Shown here: positions 29,141-37,657 of the stretch, one piece after another
How positions within the stretch are numbered: the stretch's first letter is position 1
How the letters are laid out: the number at the start of each line of letters is the position of its first letter
Assembly (NCBI RefSeq): GCF_028275115.1
Contig: NZ_JAQCNH010000039.1
Location: forward strand, 33,628-97,627
Direction: 5' to 3'
DNA: 64,000 nucleotides
Source of the DNA: Halorientalis sp.
Lineage (GTDB): Archaea > Halobacteriota > Halobacteria > Halobacteriales > Haloarculaceae
Translations under genes and position numbers: made by a program
Notes under the pieces: model-generated
Seen by the model: only the letters and a program-made list of their open reading frames with translations
What the model was told of the DNA's origin: nothing
The model's database searches: none

Positions 29141-30273
29141 TCCTCGGTCTCGACGGCAGGGAGTTCCCCGTCGTCGTCGAACAACTTCGCCCGGAGGTAT
29201 CGTGCGCGGTAGCGGTTGGCACCGTCGTACACGTCCGCTTCGCGAATCTCGTCGGTCCGGCTGTCCGCGACTGCGTCGATGAGGGCCTCGATCTGGTCTT
29301 TCTCACTGGGCGTCAGGTCGAATTCGTAGGTCTGTGACTGTTCGCCCTCGAGTTTCGTCCACTGGCGTGCGGCGGAGACGACGAGCGAACACGGTTCGCG
29401 ACAGGGGAACTGACCGTCGCCGCCGTCCACGTCGAGGTCGGTCTCCTCGTCGTACTCCCACTCGCGTCGCTTGAGACACTGGGAGTCGTCACAACAGGCC
29501 TCGGCCACCCAGTTGACGTGTTCGTAGCCCTCCCCGCGGTCCCAGGTCTGGATGACGCCGTAGATGCCCGACTGCCGTTCCATCGTCTCGCGCCAGTCGT
29601 CCACGTCGAGGTCGCCTTCCCGCTCGCGGTGCCAGTTGACGACCGTCGCCGGGTAGAAGAAATCGACTGTCTGCACCAGTTCTTCCGGGTCGAGGGCGGG
29701 AAACACCCAGCCCGACTGGAGCGTCGGTGCGGTCTTTAGCGGCCGGTACCGGTCGCGCTCGTCGTGTTTGGCGATCTGGCGCGCGTCGAGCGGGTCGTCG
29801 TGTCGAACCAGGTCGTCGACCGGTGTGTCGGCGTCGTCGACGTGCCGGACTTCGTACTGTCGTCGGCCGTCGTCGCGCTCGACGCCGAGGCGAAGTTGCC
29901 CCCACTCGCGGGTCAGGCCCTCTGCCAGTCGGTCGTAGCGGTCCGGAACCGACCGATCCTCGACACCTTCGAGCCAGCGCAGGTACGCCCGGTCGGCGGG
30001 CGCGTCGGGCGCGACGCGAGTCCAGAAGTCCCAGTTCGTGACGTACGCCAAGTTGTCAGTCGCGGCATCTTCGAACTCGGCCTCGGAGAGCCCCTCACGG
30101 TCTGTTTCGGGCGTTCGGAAGCGATAACCCGCGTCCGTCGCCTCCGCTTCGAGGCCGTCACAATCGACGCCATCCTCGCTCGCGGCTTCCCGCAGCCGGC
30201 GAACCGCCGTCTCGGTCATGTCCGAACGATATGGTGCCAGTGGAATAAACTCCGTCGTTCCGTCCCGCTTCAT
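29137..30273 (-). CDS. DR2241-family protein (C-terminal Fe-S binding domain)
   Basis: Cys cluster 'CCDDSQCLKRREW...FPCREPCSLVVSAARQW'. A minus-strand TATA-like box near 30293-30302 would fit a leaderless start at 30273; 30219 (MTETAVRRL) is the alternative start. Confidence 0.75.
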   Translation of the reverse strand: MKRDGTTEFIPLAPYRSDMTETAVRRLREAASEDGVDCDGLEAEATDAGYRFRTPETDREGLSEAEFEDAATDNLAYVTNWDFWTRVAPDAPADRAYLRWLEGVEDRSVPDRYDRLAEGLTREWGQLRLGVERDDGRRQYEVRHVDDADTPVDDLVRHDDPLDARQIAKHDERDRYRPLKTAPTLQSGWVFPALDPEELVQTVDFFYPATVVNWHREREGDLDVDDWRETMERQSGIYGVIQTWDRGEGYEHVNWVAEACCDDSQCLKRREWEYDEETDLDVDGGDGQFPCREPCSLVVSAARQWTKLEGEQSQTYEFDLTPSEKDQIEALIDAVADSRTDEIREADVYDGANRYRARYLRAKLFDDDGELPAVETED

Positions 30274-31265
30274 CGGCAGTCCCGTTCTCGTACTTATATT
30301 TTGGGCCGAACTTCCGGCCTGGAAACGCCGATTCCCCCTTTTTTATACAGGGGAATGTAGCAAGACATGCATGGTCTCACGTTGACTGTCGTCGGTTGCC
30401 GCCCTGTCACCGACCGGTCGCCCGCGACCATGCTTCGGCCCTCCACGCTTCGGCCCTCTCTCGCCTGCAACCGCCACCCAGCCCACCACGTTTCCACGAA
30501 TGACTACCCGAACGCCTGCCGGCACTGCTGGTATAAGAGAGCTATCTGTCTCTCGCGTCGTGCCGTTCGACGAGCGCTCCACGACGACGGCTGCCGTCGT
30601 CCTCGACGTGTGACCCCGCGAAGACGCGACGAGAAGCGTCTCACGAACGCTGCGGGTCGACGCGGGGACGTTCTTTCCGGTGAAACAACGGCCGCGTTCG
30701 GCGCCGGTGTGAACCTGTTCACCTCGTCGGTCGCGTGCCAAAGCCTGACAGTCACCGACGGATTCCCCCGAGGGGCCTTGACCCTCGAACCGCCGGTGGA
30801 CGCGAGCGTCACGCGGAGCGACCTCGGTGGCCCACGGAGCTACGACGGTTCCGAGGAGATGGTCGAAAACGCACCGGCCGAGGTCACCACGCCGGCGGTG
30901 CCGCCGGGTTTCACGCTTTTTTTAAACGGACGACGGACTCGAAGTACGTCGAGTCGGTAGGGCTAACCGACCGGAGCGAAACGTCGCAGTTGGTCGTCAG
31001 GGCACTCGTGACAGACGAGTCGGCACGCCCCGGAAACGACACGCGGCGGGGCGAACGGATTCGGATCGGGGACCGAACGGGACGGTACAGAGGGGCCGGA
31101 CTGACACGGACTGTCTCGTGGCCCGTGAGACGCTCCGGTACGGCGTCAGCGGCCGGTTCGCCTCGAAACCACCGCTGGTCGAGATGGCCAGGTCGATGGC
31201 GTGTCCCGGAACTGCGCGTCTCGAAACGACTATCAACGCGTCTGAACCTCTAGTCGAACGAGCAG

Positions 31266-32489
31266 ATGTCTCGCGGAACCGTCACACCGAAACGGATCGT
31301 CGTGGGGGCGTGTCTGCTGTCGCTCGTGGGGGGCGTTCTCGCAGTCGGATTTCTGTCGACGGGCAGCCCTGATGGGACCGCCCCACAGCAGATCGGGTCG
31401 AACGCCTCGGAGCAGTACGCCGCAATCAGCGGTGTCAATGCCACACGAACCACGATCAACAGAAACGGTGACAGCGTCAGTCGGTCTGTCCACCGCGTCG
31501 CTATGCGTCCCGGGACCGACAAGTTTCGTGAGGAGTTACTGGCCGGACCCCACCACCGGCACAATCTGACCGTGACAAACGGCTCTGTAATGTGGTGGCG
31601 CAATCGGACCAGCGGCGGGGTGCAGCGCCTCACGCTAAGCAATCCCAATCTGTCGGCGCAACGAACAGAGGGAGAGCGCATCGAGCGGTTGTTCGCCCGG
31701 CTGAACGTGACGAGAGGCACGGACCGGACCGCCGCGACACCGACACCAGGCATCAACCCGTTGCCGGCCGTCCCACAGTCCGGTGGTGTGTCCGGGCCAC
31801 AGGCCGGTGACCGACGGGATACCGTTGGAAACGCGGCCTTCGCCGTCAGTTACAACGGCACCGAGACGGTCGACGGTCGGACGGTTTACGTCCTGAGTAT
31901 CACGCCCCGCAACGGGTCGATGGTAGGTGGATTCCGGCAAACACTCTGGGTCGACGCGGAGTGGTTCTTCCCGCTCAAGCGTCATTCGGAGTGGCAGTCG
32001 GACGGTGTCGAGCACGCGAAGACGGTCGTCTACGAGAACGTGACGTTCGATACGGGGTTCGACGAGTCGGTCTTCCGGTTCGATCCGTCCACGAACGTCT
32101 CCGTCGAGCGGGAGGACACGCCACAGCAGGACTTCTACGCGTCGACGGCGGCCCTGCGGCGGGTGACAAACGTCTCGGTGCCGGCGCCGGACCTCCCGTC
32201 GTCGTTCCGACTCCAGTTCGCGTCGAGGACCGAGAGCCCGCGCGTCGCGAGCGTCGGCCAGCAGTACGTCAACGACAGTATGGAGATTTCCGTCTCGAAG
32301 GTCGACGGGCTCTTTTATCCGCCGACGCCCGACCGGTCGGTCAAGGTCGCGGGCCAGCGGGCGAACGTGAGCGTGGGCTACACCAACTACGTTTCGTGGT
32401 CGTGTGACGGCTACAATCACCAGGTGTCCGGCCGTGCCGTCGCACCGGAGTTACTGGTCGAAATCGCCAGATCGGTCGGCTGTGAGTGA
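31266..32489 (+). CDS. Secreted LolA/outer-membrane lipoprotein-sorting-like protein
   Basis: N-terminal hydrophobic signal; LolA-like 'MWWRNRTSGGVQRLTLSN', 'FRQTLWVDAEWFFPLKRHSEW...VVYENVTFDTGFDESVFRFDP'. Confidence 0.7.
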   Translation: MSRGTVTPKRIVVGACLLSLVGGVLAVGFLSTGSPDGTAPQQIGSNASEQYAAISGVNATRTTINRNGDSVSRSVHRVAMRPGTDKFREELLAGPHHRHNLTVTNGSVMWWRNRTSGGVQRLTLSNPNLSAQRTEGERIERLFARLNVTRGTDRTAATPTPGINPLPAVPQSGGVSGPQAGDRRDTVGNAAFAVSYNGTETVDGRTVYVLSITPRNGSMVGGFRQTLWVDAEWFFPLKRHSEWQSDGVEHAKTVVYENVTFDTGFDESVFRFDPSTNVSVEREDTPQQDFYASTAALRRVTNVSVPAPDLPSSFRLQFASRTESPRVASVGQQYVNDSMEISVSKVDGLFYPPTPDRSVKVAGQRANVSVGYTNYVSWSCDGYNHQVSGRAVAPELLVEIARSVGCE

Positions 32490-32546
32490 GTGTCAACGCC
32501 GGGCGTCCGGCGTCACTGTCCGCCGTCGAGTGTCGGCCCGTCCGGA

Positions 32547-32858
32547 TTACCGTTTGTGCAACGAGTACGCGATGAAAAAAACGCCGACGAACTGGAGCAA
32601 CCGCGTCAACAGCGTCAGCGGTTGCTGGAACGTGCGTGGCGGGAGGACCTGCATCCGGAGGAGAACCGAGCCGACGAAGGAGAGCCCGAAAGCTACAGCC
32701 GTGAGCAGGAACAGGCCGATGGAGAGGTACTGCATCGGTCGGCTGTCGTGACGACGGAAGCCGCGGTATGCCTGATAACCGACGTAGCTCCCAACGATGA
32801 CCGAGCCGGCCGAGAGGGCGATTATCGTCCAGTACGCGAGTTGGTCGACTGCCGACAT
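32547..32858 (-). CDS. Small three-TM membrane protein paired with the upstream regulator
   Basis: 'MSAVDQLAYWTIIALSAGSVIVGSYVGYQAYRGFRRHDSRPMQYLSIGLFLLTAVAFGL...'. One base from the HTH gene stop. Confidence 0.75.
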   Translation of the reverse strand: MSAVDQLAYWTIIALSAGSVIVGSYVGYQAYRGFRRHDSRPMQYLSIGLFLLTAVAFGLSFVGSVLLRMQVLPPRTFQQPLTLLTRLLQFVGVFFIAYSLHKR

Positions 32859-32859
32859 C

Positions 32860-33231
32860 TTAGAGGTTCTCCCACATTTTGGTGAATCGGTCGGCAGTGT
32901 CGTCGGCGTCTTCGCCGGGGAATTCGGCCCGAGAGGTTCGTTCGACGGTAGCCTCGTACCCACCGTCTTCGAGGTCCATGGCGAACTCGTCGAGGGTCGC
33001 CGAGTACACTTTGTGGTGGTTGCCGCTCAGTTCGACTTTCGTGCGTTCCTCGATTAGCTCGTACTCCTGGAGCCACTCGATCCGTCGGTAGACGGTCGGG
33101 AGGGACGCGTTGCACTGTTCGGAGAGCTGTTTAGCGGACATGGGTTCGACACTCGTTGCCGCGAGGATTGAGCGGGCGTACTCGTCGCTGAGCAGGTCGA
33201 GGACCTCGGCCAACTCCCAATCCTCACTCAC
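32860..33231 (-). CDS. ArsR-like winged-helix transcriptional regulator
   Basis: 'VLDLLSDEYARSILAATSVEPMSAKQLSEQCNASLPTVYRRIEWLQEYELIEERTKV'. Confidence 0.88.
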   Translation of the reverse strand: MSEDWELAEVLDLLSDEYARSILAATSVEPMSAKQLSEQCNASLPTVYRRIEWLQEYELIEERTKVELSGNHHKVYSATLDEFAMDLEDGGYEATVERTSRAEFPGEDADDTADRFTKMWENL

Positions 33232-33327
33232 GAGTCCAGCATAGAACCAGTGGGGATTAAAAGCCCTCAGTCACTTTCCAGGTCAGAAAACGGGCACAAC
33301 GGGCGGTGGCGGCCGCTCTGTCGCCCG

Positions 33328-34218
33328 TCAGTCGTCCGCGGTCGCCTGCTCCTCACCGGTACCGGTCCCAGTCTCCTCACGGACCCGCTCGATGGCGTCG
33401 TGTACGTCGGCACCGGCGTCGGCCGCCCGTTCAAGTACCACGTCTGCCAGCAGCGGTTCGGTACCGACTGCCCCGGAGTACCAGACCCGGTGGCCGTCGA
33501 CCTCGGCGGGCGTCTCCCAACCCGTCCGGTAGTCGTCGGTCAGTCCCATATCCTCGGGAATGTCCTCCTGGGTGTGGTAGCCGTCGGCGATGAACAAGGG
33601 GACCACCACGATGTCCTCGCTGTCGAAGAAGTCGGTCACGTCGTCGACTTCGGGGTCCTCGTCCATGTAGAGGGGCTTCACCTCGTCGAAACGGTCCCGC
33701 TGGCGGATGTTGTCGGCGTGGTACTCGATAGCCTTCGCCGAGTTCTCGTTGCGCTCGGTGCCGTGGCCAACGACGGCGAGGCCGAACCCCTCGCCCACCT
33801 CGGGATCGCCCGTGACCGACTCCGCGCGCTGGGCGATTACGTCGCTCATCGCGTCGTGTGTCCCGACGGGACCGCAGTAGTGGACAGTCTGGCCCGTGTC
33901 GGTCGCCGTCAGCGTGGTCTGCGTGGCGCCGGTGCCGTTGGACTCCCACTGGTCGACGTCCCAGTCTTCCAGTCGGAACTCTCGGGGGATGACCTGCTCG
34001 GTAAAGTAGCCCTCGCTGACGAACAGCGGGACGAGATAGACTTCGTCGGATTCGACCGTCCGGAGTGCCTCACGGAAGTGCGGTTCCTCTTTCCAGAAGC
34101 TCTCACGGACCTCGTCGAACCCGCCCGACCGCCGGACCGTGTCCGCGTGGTCGAACGTCGGTGTACTCGACTCCGAGTTGAGGTGCGACCCGTGGGCCGC
34201 GATGACCAGCGCTTGCAT
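33328..34218 (-). CDS. cbiX: Sirohydrochlorin cobaltochelatase-type CbiX
   Basis: 'MQALVIAAHGSHLN', 'VYLVPLFVSEGYFTEQVIPREF', 'LAVVGHGTERNENS', 'VVVPLFIADGYHTQEDIPEDMGL' duplicated CbiX half-domains. Confidence 0.88.
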   Translation of the reverse strand: MQALVIAAHGSHLNSESSTPTFDHADTVRRSGGFDEVRESFWKEEPHFREALRTVESDEVYLVPLFVSEGYFTEQVIPREFRLEDWDVDQWESNGTGATQTTLTATDTGQTVHYCGPVGTHDAMSDVIAQRAESVTGDPEVGEGFGLAVVGHGTERNENSAKAIEYHADNIRQRDRFDEVKPLYMDEDPEVDDVTDFFDSEDIVVVPLFIADGYHTQEDIPEDMGLTDDYRTGWETPAEVDGHRVWYSGAVGTEPLLADVVLERAADAGADVHDAIERVREETGTGTGEEQATADD

Positions 34219-34548
34219 AGTCGTTAGTACGGCCAGCCGAGTCTTAGGGGTTCGGATATCGCCGCAGAACTGTCCGGCCAGCGGAAGCCGAACGGCGAGC
34301 AGACCGGCTCAGTCGGTGCCGAACGAGCACGCCTGCCCAAGATTCTCGGGAAGCGCCCGAGTAGTGACCGTTCGAGGTCGTGGGTGCAGGCACCGCTGAT
34401 AGATCGTTTGTACAGACAGTGCCCCGTGCAGTTTGGAGTCGTGGTCTCCGACGTGGCATGTTCGGTCGGGCACTCCCCCCGACACGTCGGTGTGGGTTCT
34501 CCCCGTGAGAATGGGTTGACTGCTACGAACGGCCGAGCGTTTTACTAG

Positions 34549-34586
34549 CCCGTCGAGGCAGGGCGTTTTTAGGCCTGCCGGACGGG
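34549..34586. promoter_or_regulatory. Interrupted inverted repeat (CCCGTC-GA-GGCAGG ... CCTGCC-G-GACGGG) enclosing a TATA-like box
   Basis: Read directly; loop GCGTTTTTAGG, ends 8 bp before the ATG at 34595. Confidence 0.5.
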
Positions 34587-34594
34587 GATGCGGT

Positions 34595-35149
34595 ATGTCG
34601 CTCGCTGCTCGGACACGCGAGGCCGTCCGCGCTCATCCGTTCCTCTACGACGGGCTGCGGGCGGGGGTCGTCAACTACACCGCCGCCGCCCGCTTTCTCG
34701 ACCTCGGCGGGGAGGATGGAGACACCGTCGGACTGGAGTCCGACGAGCCCTCGGCCGCTACCGCTCCCGAGGAGGCCGTCGTGGCCGCACTCCGCCGCTA
34801 CGCCGAGGACCTGCCCGGCTACGACCCCGAGGGGACCGACGCCCGGGTCAGCATGGAGAGCGGACTCGGAGTGGTCGAGAGTGGCGAAACTGCCGACGCG
34901 CTACTGACAGTCGGCGACGCGTCGCTGGTCCCCGCCGGGGGCGAACTCACCGGCATCCTGGCCAGCGGAGACGTAGATGCCGCGGCCCTCGCGCACGTCC
35001 TGAACCGCCTCCGGGCCGAGGAGGTGGCGGTGACGGCCGCCGGCGTCGGCGATGACGCGCTGCTCGTCGTTGTCGAGCGTCGGGCCGGTGCCGACGCGGT
35101 CCGGGCGGTCGAGACGGCGCTTTCGACTGCGCCGGCGAGGGACGACTGA
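34595..35149 (+). CDS. Conserved haloarchaeal protein of unknown function
   Basis: 184 aa acidic ORF, 'MSLAARTREAVRAHPFLYDGLRAGVVNYTAAARFLDL'; haloarchaeal codon bias and a promoter immediately upstream. Confidence 0.7.
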   Translation: MSLAARTREAVRAHPFLYDGLRAGVVNYTAAARFLDLGGEDGDTVGLESDEPSAATAPEEAVVAALRRYAEDLPGYDPEGTDARVSMESGLGVVESGETADALLTVGDASLVPAGGELTGILASGDVDAAALAHVLNRLRAEEVAVTAAGVGDDALLVVVERRAGADAVRAVETALSTAPARDD

Positions 35150-35205
35150 GTCCCGGTAGTGGGTTTCCGACGCATTGAAATCGTCGCCCGCGCTCCATTC
35201 CGGTA

Positions 35206-36690
35206 ATGACTCTTCGCGTGACGAACACCCTCACCGGCGAGCGCGAGGCCTTCGAGCCGCAGGACTCCGATTCGGTGCTGCTCTACTACTGCGGCCTCAC
35301 CACATCGGACCCGGCCCACCTGGGCCACGCCAGGGGCTGGGTGCACGTCGACGTGATGCACCGCTGGCTCGAACACCTCGGTTACGACGTGCGCCACGTC
35401 GAGAATTTCACCGACGTGAACGAGAAGATCGTCGCACGCGTGGGTGAGGACGGCGAGAGCGAGGCCGACGTGGCTCGAACCTACGTCCAGCAGGTGATTC
35501 GAGATATGCGCTCGCTGAATCTCCTGCGAGCGGACGTCTACCCCCGCGTCTCGGAACACGTTCCCCAAATCGTCGAGCTTATCGAGAGACTGATCGAGCG
35601 CGGATACGCCTACGAGGTGAGCGGCTCGGTCTACTTCGACGTGACTGCCTTCGACGAGTACGGGAAACTCTCGAACCAGGACCCCGAGGAACTCGACGCA
35701 CAGGGCGACCCCGACGAACGCTCGGAGAAACGCAACCCCACAGACTTCGCGCTCTGGAAGGCAAACGGCGTCGACCCCGACGCCATCGCCGACCACCAAC
35801 ACGAGGGCGCCGACCCGCCGGCGGCGGCCTGCGAGACCGCCCAGACGTGGGATTCACCGTGGGGCGAGGGACGACCCGGCTGGCACATCGAGTGTTCGGC
35901 CATGAGCACGACCCACCTCGACGACACCATCGACATCCACGTCGGCGGGCAGGACTTGGTCTTTCCCCACCACGAGAACGAGATCGCCCAGAGCGAGGCC
36001 GCGACCGGCCAGCAGTTCGCCCGCTACTGGCTCCACGTCGGCCTGCTCGAAACAAGCGAGGAGAAGATGTCCTCCTCGCTGGGGAACTTCTCGACCGTCG
36101 CGGAGTTCGTCGGGGAACACGGTCCGAACGTCGCGCGCACCTTCCTGCTCTCGACGGCGTACCACAGCAGGGCGACATACAGCACGGAGACGGTCGCCGA
36201 GGCCCGAGAACGCTGGGAGCGACTGAAGACCGGCCATCGGCGGGCCGTCGAGGCCGCCGACAGCGTCGACGCACACACGACCGTCGAGGACGGTACGCTC
36301 CGGGAGACGGTCGCGACGGTCCGTGAGGCGTTCACCGCGGCGATGAACGACGATTTCAACACCCGCGAGGCGACGACGGCCCTGCTCGACCTGACCGGCG
36401 CGGTCAACCGTCACGTCGACGACCACGACGAGTACGACTACGTGGGACTGCGCCGGGCCATCGAAACCTTCGAACACCTCGGTGAGAGCGTCCTCGGCCT
36501 CGACTTCGGCGGCGAGGGCGGCGGTGACGTGCGCGTCGCAACGGAACTCGCAGACCTGATACTCACCGTGCGCGAACGGGAGCGCGAGGCGGGCAACTAC
36601 GAACGGGCCGACGAGTTACGGGACGAACTCGAAGCGCTGGGCGCGACGGTCGAGGATACCGATGACGGACCAGTCGCCCGGTTCGACTGA
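35206..36690 (+). CDS. cysS: Cysteinyl-tRNA synthetase
   Basis: 'YYCGLTTSDPAHLGHARGWVHVDVMHRWL', 'WHIECSAMSTTHLDDTIDIHVGGQDLVFPHHENEIAQSEAATGQQFARYWLHVGLLETSEEKMSSSLGN'. Confidence 0.95.
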   Translation: MTLRVTNTLTGEREAFEPQDSDSVLLYYCGLTTSDPAHLGHARGWVHVDVMHRWLEHLGYDVRHVENFTDVNEKIVARVGEDGESEADVARTYVQQVIRDMRSLNLLRADVYPRVSEHVPQIVELIERLIERGYAYEVSGSVYFDVTAFDEYGKLSNQDPEELDAQGDPDERSEKRNPTDFALWKANGVDPDAIADHQHEGADPPAAACETAQTWDSPWGEGRPGWHIECSAMSTTHLDDTIDIHVGGQDLVFPHHENEIAQSEAATGQQFARYWLHVGLLETSEEKMSSSLGNFSTVAEFVGEHGPNVARTFLLSTAYHSRATYSTETVAEARERWERLKTGHRRAVEAADSVDAHTTVEDGTLRETVATVREAFTAAMNDDFNTREATTALLDLTGAVNRHVDDHDEYDYVGLRRAIETFEHLGESVLGLDFGGEGGGDVRVATELADLILTVREREREAGNYERADELRDELEALGATVEDTDDGPVARFD

Positions 36691-36757
36691 AGATACAACA
36701 ATTGAGAATCGGGAGCGGATTTTTATAAGATGGCGTAACCCAGCTACGGTAGTGCCG

Positions 36758-37657
36758 ATGTATCGAAACGACCGTCCCGCGGCGCTCTGTGTGACCAACG
36801 CCAAGGGCGGGACGGGGAAAACAACGGTGGCGATCAACGTCGCGGGCGCGTTGAACGAGCGCGGACGGGACGTGCTGTTCGTCGACCTCGACCCACAGGG
36901 TAACGCCACGGAGGGGTTAGGCCTCGTCGAGGCGTACGACGCGGCACCGCCCACGCTGTTCGACGTCCTGACCGACCCCGAGCAGCGGTCGGCCGTTCAC
37001 GACCTGATCGTCCCACACGACGAGATGGACGTGTTGCCCAGTAACATCGACATGCTCCAGGCCGAGCACGAACTGACGCTGGCGAACGTGATGGCCACAC
37101 TTGATGCCGACCCGTCGCTTGGTGTTGACCCTGCGGTGCTGGAACCGTTGACGATCAACGTCGGGCCGGAGACGTTCAGCGGGGAAACGGCGCTAGACGG
37201 GCTGGAGAAAGTGCTGGCGGAACTCTCGGGGTACGATTACGTCGTCGTCGACTCGCCACCGTTCTACGGCCAGTTGACCGACACCGCCATCTACGCGACG
37301 GGCAACGTGTTGATTCCCGCGCTGACCGAGGCAACGTCGGAGCGGGCCATCGAACTCCTGTTCGACCAGATCGCGGCCCTCGAGGACCGCACCGGCGAGA
37401 GTGTGCGTGAAGTCGGCGTCGTCGCCAATCGGGTCGAGTCGACGAACGAGGACGCAGAGATGCTGGACTGGCTGGAGGCAGTGTTCGAGGACGTGCCCGT
37501 CTGGTCGATCCGCAAACGGGTCGCGCTCCAGCGAGCCTTCTCCAGTGGCCAGTCACTGTTCACTCACGACCCCGCGGTGGACATGGCCGACCGGTTCCTG
37601 GAGATCGCCGCCGACCTCGACAGACAGTACGGCTTCGCCGAGGAGATACCACAATGA
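36758..37657 (+). CDS. ParA/MinD/Soj-family P-loop ATPase
   Basis: Deviant Walker A 'TNAKGGTGKTTVAINVAGAL', 'FVDLDPQGNATEGLG', 'YDYVVVDSPPFYGQLTDTAI'. TATA-like 'ttttataag' near 36720 supports the 36758 start. Confidence 0.9.
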   Translation: MYRNDRPAALCVTNAKGGTGKTTVAINVAGALNERGRDVLFVDLDPQGNATEGLGLVEAYDAAPPTLFDVLTDPEQRSAVHDLIVPHDEMDVLPSNIDMLQAEHELTLANVMATLDADPSLGVDPAVLEPLTINVGPETFSGETALDGLEKVLAELSGYDYVVVDSPPFYGQLTDTAIYATGNVLIPALTEATSERAIELLFDQIAALEDRTGESVREVGVVANRVESTNEDAEMLDWLEAVFEDVPVWSIRKRVALQRAFSSGQSLFTHDPAVDMADRFLEIAADLDRQYGFAEEIPQ

